From NCBI GenBank assembly GCA_002102555.1, contig MCFL01000052.1, positions 62,001-126,000 on the forward strand: 64,000 bases of DNA. Direction: 5' to 3'. The first letter of the stretch is position 1. Each line of letters begins with the position of its first letter. This document shows positions 44,257-55,592 of this stretch, piece by piece. The notes under the pieces are model-generated. The model was not told where the DNA came from. It saw only the letters and a list, made by a program, of their open reading frames with translations, and did not search any database. A program made the position numbers and the translations under genes. Source of the DNA: Catenaria anguillulae PL171 (taxonomy: Eukaryota; Blastocladiomycota; Blastocladiomycetes; Blastocladiales; Catenariaceae).

Positions 44257-46474
44257 ATGACTTTGGAAATCCCTCGAGCCTGTCCGTGCACACAGCGCCC
44301 TGGTACGTCGCCGCCGAAACGCTGTCCCGGACCTCGTTCAAGGTTCTCACGACTTGACTGTCCATGCCTTGCACAAAATTACTTTATCAGGCGTTGGCAC
44401 CCGGCAGCAACGCCTCACCTCAACCTACCTCCTGATCCACCACGCCGCAGACCGCGGTCGCCTTTGCACTCGCTTTCCGGAGCTTGATGGCCACCTGCAC
44501 ACGTTTCCAATCATCAACCACTTTCTGTCCAAGTTCCACCCGGACGAAAAAGACATGCCCGCAGGCACCTACACGATCCAATCGCCCTCGTCTGGCGAGC
44601 CCATTCACGTGCGCTTTGGGCCCGGCCAAGTCATTCGCCTCGTGACTGCGCCGTCGGTCGACACGGACCGCGACCGCCCCGACTATTACACGACCGATAT
44701 TTTTGTGCACCCGCGCCTCGCCAACATTGCGTGCTATGGCCAGGGCAGGGGCGATTGGCAGTCGCAGCGCACCGCCAGGCTGCACTTGTTGCTCGTGTTG
44801 ACGGGTGGCAAGATGGAGTTGCCCGTTGGATTACAACGTGCCGTCGATGATATGCAGCTGGGCCCGCTCTTGTCATTGGTACCGCCGCAAGCCGCCGACG
44901 GGTGGCAGCGGCGCACGTTATTGAGCGCAAACGACCCAACGAATCACAATCAAGTCACACAGGCGTATCTCGAGTCCCAGTTTGCTACCGAGCTTTCCGC
45001 GCTGGCCGAGGTCGGGTTCGATTTGGCAAAACACACAGCGGTGTTTATTTTGCACCGGTTGGGCGTGCCGTATCCGCACTTGGGTTTTACGCAGCAAACG
45101 CCGCCGTCAGGGAAAGCGGGGAGTGGAACCGGCACTTGGCAAGTGACTGCAACAACCCCGCACGTGGTGTGCTGTGGACACTCGAATGATCCGGCAAAGG
45201 CACAGGATGCTTGCCTGTTGTACTTGGTCGTGTTGGCAGTCCAGGGACACCAGCCGAGCATGTGGGACGAAATTCGTGCGGGCAAGCATAAGGTGGACTT
45301 GGTGCCTGGTATGTACCTTCACATTTCTCTATTCATCTTTGCCTCAATTGCGCAATAATAACTCGCATTTCGCTTTGTAGAAATGGACGTCAATGCCCTC
45401 GTCGACCCTTCACTCAATGGCGCCTTTGAGAAAAAATCCCTCGCCGCCGCCGACGCAAAACCTTCCTCCTCGTCTGGCAAGCCACACTGGATCGGGTCGC
45501 CCTCTTCTCACTCACACCACTCACGCCGCTCCTCCCCTTCGCACCACCGCCGCCGGCGCTACTCGCGCTCGCGCTCACGTTCGCGGTCGCGGTCGCCACC
45601 CGTGCGCCGCTCCCGCCGGTACCGCAGCCGCAGCCGATCCACGTCGCCGCCACCCGCGGGCCACCGCGGTCGCAAGACCGCTCGATACATGAGCCGCAGC
45701 CGCAGTCGAAGCCCGAGCATCGGCTCGCGTGACGGCGGCGGCAGGGACAGGAGACACCGCGACCGGTATCGCAGCCGCAGCCGGTCCGTGAGCCGCGGGC
45801 GAGGGCGCGACCGTGGCCGGTCGTCGCGTCGCAAAAACGCATCGTACTCGCCCATCCCGTCTGGTGGACCTGCCAGCCGGTCAAGGTCACGGTCTCGATC
45901 ACGGTCGTGGTCTAGGTCGCGGTCACGGTCTCGGTCTCGCTCTCGGTCGCCCTACGGCACACGCAGGACATTGTCGCGCCCAACATCTTCGCGCACCAAC
46001 GGCGCCTCGTCCGCCTCATTGCCCTTGGAAACGGCGCTGCCCACGTACGACCCACGCGCACTCGACAAACACACACAACGCGCACTTCGGATGCTTTCGA
46101 GCGACGCGCAGCGTGCGGCCATGGCTGCTCATCCCATGGTGTCCATGTGGGTCAAGGACCCGATTCAAGCCACGCGCATGTGGATTTGGGCACACACGGA
46201 TGTGGCCTTGTCCAAGCGCGAGACGGTCCGGATGGATCGTCCCGTGGATAATGGGGCGGGCACGAGTGCGTCGTCAGTCATGGTGGCGTTTGTCAAGGTG
46301 CCCCCGAGTGGCGAGCTTGTGACCGAGGTGGGAACCGATGAACCAAGTGCCGTGAGGAGGGTCACGGCCAGAGTATTGTTGGAAATGCCCGGACTTGGCG
46401 CCCCAGCAGGGAAGGGGACGAGTCCCGCCGGATCGGCCGCCGGCGGAAGTGGCGGAATCAAGAGGGAAAGGTAG
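44257..46474 (+). CDS. CPC-cap / two dsRBM-like modules / RS domain protein (complete family member)
   Basis: Three exons (44257-44302, 44391-45308, 45381-46474) join in phase 1 to 685 residues. Exon 1 is just the cap MTLEIPRACPCTQRP. Module 1 (about 25-150) includes CTRFPELDGHLHTFPIINHF and ACYGQGRGDWQSQRTARLHLLL. Module 2 (about 215-310) includes ILHRLGVPYPHLGF, VTATTPHVVCCGHS and DACLLYLVVLAVQG, ending PSMWDEIRAGKHKVDL. Residues about 375-545 form a dense RS domain. The C-terminal module (about 555-655) includes AAHPMVSMWVKDPIQATRMWIW and AVRRVTARVLLEM. The two modules share one exon here, while in the 27.8-29.7 and 49.3-51.7 kb genes an intron splits them, suggesting intron loss. Function unknown; nuclear RNA binding inferred. 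Confidence 0.85.
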
Positions 46475-47455
46475 CATTGCGAGACGGGATTCGTATTGAT
46501 GTGTCTGTGTCGATTTCCTAGAGCGTCGTTCGCCTCCACCCCCATATTCCGTGCGTCGTCCGTTCCTCATTCCATTGACAATTGCCACGTGTTGGACTTT
46601 GGGGCTCGCCTTCTCATTTTTCCCCGGTTTTCTTTGTAATTCCATCATCCTGTTGTTTTTCGAGTGTCTGCTCATTGCCGTCTTGTTTTCCCCTCCCTCA
46701 TTGTGTCGAAAGCTTGGTTCAACATGATCTGCCAACTTGCCCGAACTACCACCGCTTTTCCAGTTCAGTTCGCATCGAGCAATTGTCCTGCCGCCAACCA
46801 CAAGCGACTCACCATCACTCGTTTCAATGGTAAATGACTCACAAGCTTGTGCACACACCATGTTCCCTTGAATCACCGGTCAACTCTGGGCCGCCCAAGC
46901 TCACTTGGTCACAGCATGGCCAGTCGGGACGCGTCTGCCCACTGAAACAATGCCCCAACATTTCGCTCACGGAGCGTCCTCAAAGTGAGGCGCTTGAATG
47001 GAGGGATTACGATAAGGCATTCAGTACATCAGCCGAGTGCCGACACAGAAATCGTGCTCATTCAAACCCATAGTGACCATGCATGCAGGTATCGTTCATG
47101 GGTTAGGTGCATATCAAAATAGAAAAGAAAAGAATCATGTCCAATACAGACGAAATAAAGAACGAAACGCATTGGCAACCGACGCAAATTTCAAGTAAAC
47201 TGGAAATGAAAGAACCCCTGATACCACGTCCAACTCAACTATGGCCTCAACGATCAGTTCCGTCTTCCTCCTCCTCCTCGTCATCATCTCCCATCTCGTC
47301 GGATGATCTGGCCGCCCAAACTGCCTGCCTCATGCCCTCGTCCTCATCTTCCGACTCGATCACATGCACGATCGGCGCCTACCGCGACTTTGCCGTCCTG
47401 TCGCGCCTACGCGAAGCACCGCGTCGTCCTCCTTCTCCTCTTCCTCCTCTTCCTC
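46475..47455. other. Convergent spacer
   Basis: This is the 3' flank of the 44.3 kb gene and, to its right, of a minus-strand gene ending at 47456. The only longer ORFs are low-complexity (CTC/TCC-rich 47262-47460) and antisense to the acidic tail of that gene. Confidence 0.35.
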
Positions 47456-48866
47456 CTACTCCTCCAAATCGTTGTCGCCTGACCCCAGGTCCATCCTCAT
47501 GGCCAACGGCCGCGGAAGCAATGCAGCGTCGATGCCAGCGGCAGCCAAGTCCGCCGCCTGCATTTCTGCCAACGTCATGCTACCCGGGCTAAACACGATC
47601 ATTGGGCTCGTAAATGCTCCAAAGCGCGACAGGAGTGACTTGGCTGCCGGAAACCATCAGCGAACTTGTTGTGGACGGCCTTGTACACGGTGGCGGCCTG
47701 GGGCTCGTTGAGCGGGTATAGATGCGTCGGCAGCGAGTTGGCCTGTGGGCTCAAGCACATCAGCAGGCAAACGTAAGGCACTCATTCAGAGTTGGGAATC
47801 GGGTAACCTACCACCGTGTAGACCAGGCTGAGGAGAGCGGCCAGTCGCGGAAAGTTGCTTTGACCGGGGTCGTCACCGGCGGTCTTGTTTGGCTTCCAAC
47901 CGGAACACTCGCGTATCAATGGTCTAAGCATCTTTTCTGAAGGAAGCAGAGACGAGAGGTTAGATGGCTCGGGGTGTTCGCGTCGTCAAAAACAAACAAT
48001 ACCCACCGACACCGTGACGAGCTGCGCGAAAACCGCGTGCGCCCCAGGGACGTAACCAACGTGGCCCTCGACTGTGTCGGAAAAAATACAGCCTATCCGA
48101 GTAATGGTAGCGTGGGGGTATAGCGGGGTCTTTGCGGCTCATGAGCGCATTGACCTGTGGAACGCTGGGAATGGTAGCCGATGCGTGATGGTACTGCTTG
48201 AATGCCTCGTGGTAGGCAGCAAGCACGGGCAGAAAGTCGAACGGTAGACTTGAGACAGGCTGTTGCGAGGGATGCTTGCAGCTTGTTCTGGAGTGCTGCT
48301 TGTTGTGGCTCCTCGCTTGCTGGAGCTGCGTGTTTCGCGAGTCGTGCATGTCGAAGAAGCTGGCGTTGGCGGAGGGCGTTGCTTGACGACCGGGCTAACG
48401 TGGGCATTGATATGATCTACGTCGGAATCTGGAGGTTGGACAAAGGCTTCGCCATCGGCATCGACACGACAAAAAAAAAAAAAGCAGCCCCAGTCCCAGT
48501 CGGAGTTCCAGCGAGAGTTGCAAAGGAGGCGGCCGGCACTGATACACTTGGGAGTGGAGCAGAATCGAATCACTTTGATCTGATCGGCCATGCAGCCCAT
48601 CACGGCACAATGAATGACGGCCAGCAATAAATCTTCAAACTCCGGCTCAGCTGTACAGGAGGCGCAGGAATCTTCGGAATGGTTTCGTTCACAGCAACGG
48701 TGAAACACGGTCCCAGCAGCATCAGGTGTGGCCTAGCCTGGCAGTCTCGCACAGCGCACCGCTTGTTGAGCTTCGGGGCTTGGAAGGGACTAATCGGACT
48801 CGCCGGCGCACAACATGACAGCAGAACGGAATCAATCTTGAGCGAGATTGCGGCAGTTGTAGACAC
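47456..48866 (-). CDS. Hypothetical protein, possibly a distant family relative, with frame changes
   Basis: Coding segments on the minus strand are SSLPFDFLPVLAAYHEAFKQYHH, then GHVGYVPGAHAVFAQLVTVS ending at a GTGGGT donor, SNFPRLAALLSLVYTV ending at a GTAGGT donor (intron to 47743), and ANSLPTHLYPLNEPQAATVY from 47742. One base must be added near 47665 to continue into AAKSLLSRFGAFTSPMIVF and a Glu-ending tail with a stop at 47456-47458. The FPRLAALLSLVYTV...LPTHLYP stretch loosely resembles FPELD...LHTFPIINHFL of the family's module 1. A Cys-rich 5' stretch near 48500-48720 may be an upstream exon. No known domain is recognised. Gene existence is likely; details and the start are uncertain. 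Confidence 0.4.
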
Positions 48867-49323
48867 GGTGATTGGTGACGGTGAGCTTTAGCGTCGCGGT
48901 GGAGCGTGAAGATGGAATGAGTGGTGCGTTGAAAGCAGGGGGCCGAGTGGACGGGTCACTCTGCACGCAGGCGAAGTAGGACGGGGGGGGGGGGGGGCTC
49001 TTTCTATCTGGCAGCCGCTTGGCCTATGTTGGTTTTGGTGGTTGGGGTTGGGAGGTCAATCCTTGCCAGTGAGGCGTGTGTGATCGGCGGGCCACAGCTC
49101 AACCAAGTCGATAAAAACAGAATAAGTACTGCAACACATTAGGCAGTAATTTACATCCCCGACTGCGGGATTCTGTCCATGAAATCAGTGCATGTACCTT
49201 GGGCAGTCCCTCAAGGAGCGCAACTTGAACCCTGACACACCCGCGGCAGCACCCTTCGCCAAGCATCCTGTGGGCCCCTCTCTGTCTTCTGTTTCGATTT
49301 CGTTGCCGCAGCACACCATCAAG
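48867..49323. promoter_or_regulatory. Divergent intergenic region containing a G15 tract
   Basis: This lies upstream of the 49.3 kb family gene and of the minus-strand hypothetical gene. It includes a run of 15 G at 48983-48997. Confidence 0.4.
48983..48997 (+). repeat. G15 homopolymer
   Basis: Fifteen consecutive G on the plus strand lie about 330 bp upstream of the ATG at 49324. Such a run can form G-quadruplex DNA and is also a common site of length error in sequencing. Confidence 0.95.
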
Positions 49324-51683
49324 ATGGCTGATTCTGTTACAGAGACGGCGGGCAAGGAAACCTACATTTGCCCCTGCGAATCCCAATGCGGTATGTATCC
49401 CGCCGGCACCACACCCAGCCAACGAACCAGCCGCCTTGACCTGCATTGCTGTGCGATCTGCTCACTGTGAATGACTTTCATTAGGCGGCATTCAGGGCTA
49501 CCGCCTGCCCGACCGCATCGGACCTAGCTTTCTGACGGTGCAACACTGGTATGATCACTTCCGTCCCACTTTCCTCCCTTGATCCAAACACAACTCGTCC
49601 CCTGCAACCTTGTTCACTGATGATTCGTCCCCCGAACCACACTTGCATGTAGGCAAGATCGCTGCCGCATTGTCCAGCGGTGGCCAGAAATGGACAACTG
49701 CTTACACACCTTCCCCATCATCAAACACTTGCTCTTCCGCATTCTTCCCGACACGGACTCGCCAGAGTGGCGAAAACGGCTCAGTCGGGTGTCGTCCGAC
49801 TACGCAACCGGCGCCGATCCGCCCAGCATCAACATCACGCTGGGCGACGGCCAAGCCCTGACCATGCGTACTGTTTATGAAGACGATGCGACGGGGCTTG
49901 CGAGCCGCGGGAACGCAAAGACGGATTCGTGCACCAGTACCTTGTTTTTGCACCCGGAGCTCGCAAAGATTGCTTGCCGTGGGCAGGGCAAGAAGGATGC
50001 GCTGTCGCAGCGGTCAGCAAAGTTGCACTTGTTGTTGATTTTGATTAGTGGCCGCGTGCCCTTGCCCAAGGAAATCCAGGACAATATTGACAAGCTGGAT
50101 TTGCCGCCGCCGCCGCCGAATGAGCCCCCCGAGCCAATTGGCAACCGTCCGGAATTCTTGCGTATGTTCCTGCACTCTTGACACTTTAACCCACTTCATG
50201 TTCCCATTCTGATTCGACCGCCTGTGAACCTCATTGCCGAGGGCAGCCGCCAGCGACACGGATCTGTTCACCACCACTCGGCATCGCAACAAGTATGCCA
50301 AGGAAATCGAGGAGCTCGGCAAACTCGGCATCAACATCAACCGCCACTCGCCCATCTTTTTGCTTAAACAATTGCGCATTTCCTTCCCGTTTCTCGACTT
50401 TTCGACCAATGGCCGCGACTTGTGGATGGTCAAAGTGTTCACGCCGCACGTTGTGTGCTGTGGCCAGGGCAACGAGGTGGTCAATGCCCTTGAAGCCGCC
50501 CTGTTCCAGTTGGTGATTCTCGCCGTTCAGGGACTCGAGCCGAGCGCATTGGACGATATCAAGGCAGGCAAGGTCCAGATTGACTTTACTCCCGGTACGA
50601 TGCCCTTTGCCTCGCCCCTGTTCATGCTTCACTTTCTTGTGCTTTGGACTGACACGCCATCATGGCGATGCCGTCCCCACAGAACTCGACACCGATACCA
50701 TGGTCAATGGCCGCCTGCGCGACTTTGGCCAGCGCCCAAACCACCGCGGGTCGCCCAACCGTTCACGCTCGGCCTCGCGGTCCGTGTCGCGCGACCGCTA
50801 CCGGCGCCGCAACGCATCACGGTCACCATCCCCTTCGCGCACATCGCGTCAAGCCCGGCGCGGCCGTGAACGTGAGCGTGAGCGCGACCGCCGCAGCAGG
50901 AGTCGCAGCCGCAGTCGTAGTCGTAGCCGCAGTCGCGAGTATCGCCGTGGGGGAGGAGGCAGGGATCGCGACCGCGGATGGTCGCCGTCGCCCGCACCAC
51001 CGTCGTCGCGCGCGTCGCGGCGCGGCCGGTCCAGGTCCCGTAGCGCGAGCCGAGAGCGCGCAAGACACAGGAGTTCGAGCAGGAGCCGTGGGTATGGTGG
51101 CGAAAAGCGCAAACGTCGCGGATCGCCGTCCAGATCCAGATCCAGGTCGCCACCGCCACCTGCCGATCGCCGCCGGGATCGCGATCGCGAGCGCGAGCGT
51201 GAACGTGATCGCAAGGGGAGGTCCACTCGTGATGTGTCGCCGCCGCCGCCGCCCGCATCGTCATCGTCGGCGCGCCAACAAGACCAGCCGTTTTCGCCCG
51301 CAGCAGCTTCGCGCCAATCGTCTGCGCGTAACCTGCCGCTCGATTCCAATGGCGTGTCGCGGCCGTCGTCGGCGTACGCGGCCAATGCTGGCGCTGAGCT
51401 TTCGGTGCTGCCTACGGAAATGCGGTCCATCATGGCCAGGCATCCCATGGTATCCATGTGGGCCGCCGATCCCGTCACCGCCATGTGCATGTGGGTGTGG
51501 AAGGAGACGAAAAAGGATTTGGCCGCGCACGGCAACCCGGTCCAGATCAACCGCACCGTGGACGGGTCGTTTGTGATTGCCAGCGTGCGGTTGCCTGGTG
51601 GAAATGAGGTCCAGGAGGTGGCCACCGAGGAGAGGATGGCAGTGGCAAAGGCGACGGCCAGGGTCATTTTGGGAGACGCTTGA
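49324..51683 (+). CDS. CPC-cap / two dsRBM-like modules / RS domain protein (complete family member)
   Basis: Five exons (49324-49390, 49485-49548, 49653-50161, 50247-50594, 50683-51683) keep frame throughout and give 662 residues. Exon 1 encodes MADSVTETAGKETYICPCES (CPC at 16-18). Exon 2 adds GYRLPDRIGPSFLTVQHW. Module 1 continues with CRIVQRWPEMDNCLHTFPII and ends ACRGQGKKDALSQRSAKLHL. Module 2 has NRHSPIFLLKQLRISFPFLDF, FTPHVVCCGQG and EAALFQLVILAVQGLEPS. Exon 5 holds a long RS/RD domain and the C-terminal module (MARHPMVSMWAADPVTAMCMWV, ending AVAKATARVILGDA). The intron after EFL and the one after DFTP match those in the 27.8-29.7 kb gene in position and phase, direct evidence of common origin. 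Confidence 0.85.
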
Positions 51684-51959
51684 GGTGCACGATGTGTGTT
51701 GGTCTTTTCTCCCGGGATTCATGTGAGAGCCTCTGGCTTGGCTGGTTGATGATGGTTTCCCAATTGTTTTTGTTTTCGTTTGTTGTTGCTTTGCTGTTGC
51801 GTTGTAGAACCTACGGTACATTTATACAGTATTTATTTGCCACAGAAATAATGAAAGAAAGCTAGCGTCATCGAAAAAAAAGAAAAAAAAAAGAAAAAAA
51901 AAAAAAAGAAGTATACTGTCCAGTGAATAGAAACCGATTCAAGCGAGGATACAATCTTG
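51684..51959. other. 3' flank with A-rich tract
   Basis: This lies downstream of the family gene and is T-rich, then A-rich. A nearly pure A tract with a few G interruptions spans 51873-51910. Confidence 0.5.
51873..51910. repeat. A-rich low-complexity tract
   Basis: Long A runs broken by single G bases lie between two convergently transcribed loci. Confidence 0.9.
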
Positions 51960-53020
51960 TTAGAGGAGGGCTCGGCCATTGCTCGGTCGGCAACCTCTTG
52001 GCGCCGAGCAGAAGCCGCAAGCCAAACGGGCGGGCGGGCGGGCGATGTTGCAAGATGTGTTGGGCGAGTTGGTAGCGAGCCGATTGGTGTCGGCTTGGGC
52101 GTTGACGGGTCGGCTGGCAGTGAATGGCGCCCAGGACGGGGAACAGGCTCCCAAGTTTGTTTCGATGACGCAGCCTGTGGAGTGTTTTTGCGGGCGCCTG
52201 AAACAGTCGCAGCACCTGGATGAACGAGGGTGATGGCAGCAGTAGTTGACAATGGCAAGGTCGAGTTGTGTTTGCCAACCAATGTAGCGAGAGCGCCGAG
52301 AGCTTTCCGCTGCATCTCACTCCAACCAGAAACGTCAACGTCTAATCCAGCGACGGAAATCGAATTGGTTACCGGCGAGGATATTGAAATGCCTTGCTGC
52401 CTCAAACTGGCGCCAGCAGCAGCTTCCTCTTCACGCCCTGACGGATCGCGTGCTTGTCCGCATCGGTCACGCCTCTCAAGAAGCGCTTTGGCTTCGGCGA
52501 CAATCATGTAGCACGAGCTGCTCGGTGAGCGCGCAGAGAGCATCCAGCGCCGAACCTGCTGTCGCCCGACAAATCGTGCGAAAGTCTGTTCCTGCCGCCA
52601 CCCGAACCAGCGCCGTCGTCCGCGCGCCTTCTTGACGGTCGTTGAACTCGACCAGATCAACCTGCGCACGCGCTTAGTGTACTGCCCGAACTAACGGGGA
52701 ATCGGTCATGTTGGGCAGAATGAATGCCCTGCGAAGCGTTTGCACCGAGGTAATTGGAAAATGGGTCTTCTCATTCAGGGTATGCTCGTCGAAATGTCGT
52801 TGCACGCAGATGGGAACGCCATCCTTTTTGAGCTTTTTCGAGAGCGTGTCCACAACGTCACTGTTCGGGAAAACTGACGAACAAATAGGATCGGGGGACG
52901 GGATAGACGGCAGAGCACAGGGATGATTAAGTGAGTATGTAGGAAACGACTCACCATATTCTTGGTGAACTCAAGCACTTGACATGATTTACTCGTCGCA
53001 TTCACTGTAAATGATGACAT
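51960..53020 (-). pseudogene. Possible degenerate family member
   Basis: Minus-strand coding pieces lie in different frames. An ATG at 53020 starts a short exon ending at a GTGAGT donor near 52955. Next comes VVDTLSKKLKKDGVPICVQRHF with THFPITSVQTLRRAFILPN, whose end resembles LHTFPIIKHLLFRILPDTDSP of the 49.3 kb gene. Then VDLVEFNDRQEGARTTALVRVAA and SALDALCALTEQLVL recall the module-1 strand and second helix. Another frame carries SGWSEMQRKALGALATLVGK. No CPC cap or RS tract is seen. Similarity to the family is weak and judged by eye. The 3' limit is unclear. Confidence 0.3.
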
Positions 53021-53151
53021 GTGATAATGCCATGAGAGCCGAAGCACCCACCGTCGATGCCTGGCATCTCATCTTGTTTCCCACGAGAACGGCTTCGCGC
53101 TGTGCTCATGGTCAGTCGCGATCAACACGACCGGCTCGAACACGAACGACG

Positions 53152-55480
53152 ATGCGCGCTCGGCCGACGGCGCTCATTTCTACATTGGTTGCGGCCGTGC
53201 TTGGATTGCTGGCCATGACGACTTTTGTGAGCGCCGCACGGAAGATGGAACCAGTGGCCTCGCCGCTGTGCGCGCCAGGCAACGCCCAGGGCGGCATGTT
53301 TGGCTATAGCGTCGCGACCGTGACATTGGGCAACTGGACTTGGCTTGTACGTGAACAAGGGGCTTCGTTGTGAACTTGTAAAGGGGTCACTGTAATCACA
53401 CACTCAGCTATTGAAATCAAATAGGCGGTCGGCCAGCCGTGGTCCTCCTCTGTTCACCTTTACCGCACGCCCTTCACTCAAGTCACCGTGTCTGTCGTCA
53501 ATGTCACATCCACAGTCACCGTGTGCCAAAACGGCACTTCGACCTTCACACTCGCCCCATCTACTTCTGCCTCCTCATCGACCGCATCCGCCACTTCCAC
53601 GCTCCTCTCCACAACCACCTCGGCAAGCACATTGACCACAGCAACAACCACTACTGCCAACTTGCAGTGCTCTACAACAACCTCAACAAAGCAGTCGGTC
53701 CAGTTCTCACACAATCTCACCACACCCGTCACATGGACCCTCCTAACCACCTTGACCGACCCGCTCGAATCGTCGTCCACCGGCGGCCGTCCCTGGGACG
53801 GCACAAAAGATGCGTCGGCCCGCTCGCTCTTTGGCTACGACATATCGCTCTCCGCCGACGCATCCTGGCTCGCCATCGGGACACCTGGTCGCTCATTTAC
53901 AGCCTTTACCAACCTGACGTTGCCGCACGTATCGTGGCACCCATACCATGGGTCTGTCGTTATGTACCAAATCAACACAAACACAAGTGCCGTGACATAT
54001 CACTCGGAACTGCGGCTCAATCAGATACCAGGCATGTCACAGCGGTACTTTGACCGTTTCGGATCCAAGGTCCGGTTTTCGCCAGACACCCAACCCGATC
54101 GCGTTCACTTGTTTGCGAGCGCCAACGGTGCCTGGGATGGCGTGAGCGCGCCGGGCGGCGTCAAGTCCAATGGAGCCAGGCCAGTTTATGGCCAAGATGT
54201 GGATGCCGGATGGCCCGTGCTGCCAACCACCACAAATGACAACCAGGGTGTGGGCGTGTTCCGGTTCTCCACGTCGGGCAGCAGCTGGTACACGCATTCC
54301 TCGACAACCTCACGTATTTCTTGACTCACACAACACAATTGCCATAGGCAACCGATCCAATTCCTCCGCTCACGCTCGCCCGTTCCCCTCGGCACGCTCG
54401 GCATCGACTTTGCGGTTACTGGCACAGGCGCACGCGACACGGTGCTGGCAGTCCGCGACTACGACGTGACGCTGACGCCCGGCATCACCAACGACACTTC
54501 CTCGGGCATGGTAGTCATTTACCGACAAGACGTGAACCAGTTTACGGAATCATCACGGATCGTTGGCAATCGCCTCGGGCTCAGCTCGCTCATTCGCCAA
54601 GAAGACTGGTTTGGGCTTGGTCTGACGAAACGCATTGGGATTTGGGATACGTGGACCGTGGACGGGTCGCCGCGCACCAATCCGGCGGCCGTGGTTGTTC
54701 CGAGGCACAGCTTTTATGGTGGAACGCTTGCGAGTGCAAGGGCGGGTAGGGTCGTGTTTGCGAGTGATGCGGCAGGGGCAAATGGGAGGGGCACCGTGTA
54801 CATGATGCATCGGCGGGTTGCAGGGTGGGCTGTGGGCGGGTACGAGGATGTGCTGAGGGATGCGACTTCCACAACGAGTTCCACTGCCAGTTTGGAGTAT
54901 GATTGGATCGGGACAATGAATGCACCAACGTCCGGGGCGGGGGCTGGCGCAAGCGAGGCGGGTGTGTATGCGGCGGATCAGTTTGGCAAGGCGGTCGCCA
55001 GTTCGGGCAATGTGGTGGTTGTCGGCGCACCAGTCGGCGAGTGCCTGTATACGTACAGTGTGCCTGTTTCTTGTACGTTTGGATCATCATTCGGCTGGCC
55101 AAGGCAGAAGGATTCACCCTGCATGCCATTTCCAGATCCGATCCCAGGATGGATCAGCGATGTCGTATTGCCGAACAACACAATCACGGCCGACCCAAGG
55201 CCGACGCTGCCGCCAGACGTCAACAATCGGGTTTCAGAGGACCAGACCATCATGTACGCCATTATCGGATCGGTTGCTGGAGTCTTGCTGTTTGGTACGC
55301 GTGCACACTCTTGGCTGCAGTTCCCACAATTGATGGTTCACTAACGGTGTTGGCGCTTTGTGGGCAGTTCCACTTGCGATTTACACGGCCATGCGTTTCC
55401 ACAAGAAGAAGTTGATGGCGCAGCTGGCCGCAAGTCAGGCGGCACAGTCGAGTACTGCGCCATTGGCCGACGGATTGTAA
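53152..55480 (+). CDS. Secretory type I membrane protein with FG-GAP-like beta-propeller repeats
   Basis: Four exons (53152-53346, 53425-54287, 54348-55294, 55368-55480) join in frame to 705 residues. The ATG at 53152 gives a signal peptide (LISTLVAAVLGLLAMTTFVSA). FG-GAP-like blades follow: MFGYSVATVTLGNWTWLAVG, LFGYDISLSADASWLAIGTP, RFGSKVRFSPD, and QFGKAVASSGNVVVVGAPVG. A Ser/Thr-rich insert sits after the first blade and fits an O-glycosylated linker. Near the C-terminus a single membrane helix (MYAIIGSVAGVLLFVPLAIYTA) is followed by a basic MRFHKKK stop-transfer and a short cytosolic tail. This topology resembles integrin-alpha ectodomains. Many N-x-S/T sites are present. The role is likely at the cell surface or in the secretory path; the ligand is unknown. 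Confidence 0.85.
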
Positions 55481-55592
55481 GCCAAGGCGTTCTGGTGGGC
55501 GGCGGTCGTATAAAATACCTGACAAGTGGAAACTGATTTGACTCTTTGGCTCACGTATAACTTATGCAATCACACTCAGTCTCTGTGATTCA

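Noticed and set aside
50704-51264. Minus-strand ORFs through the RS region at 50.7-51.7 kb
   Set aside because: They are mirror images of repetitive RS codons of the intact plus-strand gene.
5600-51500. CRISPR-like or satellite arrays
   Set aside because: Repeats seen are codon-level RS/RD repeats or short microsatellites; none has spaced identical units.
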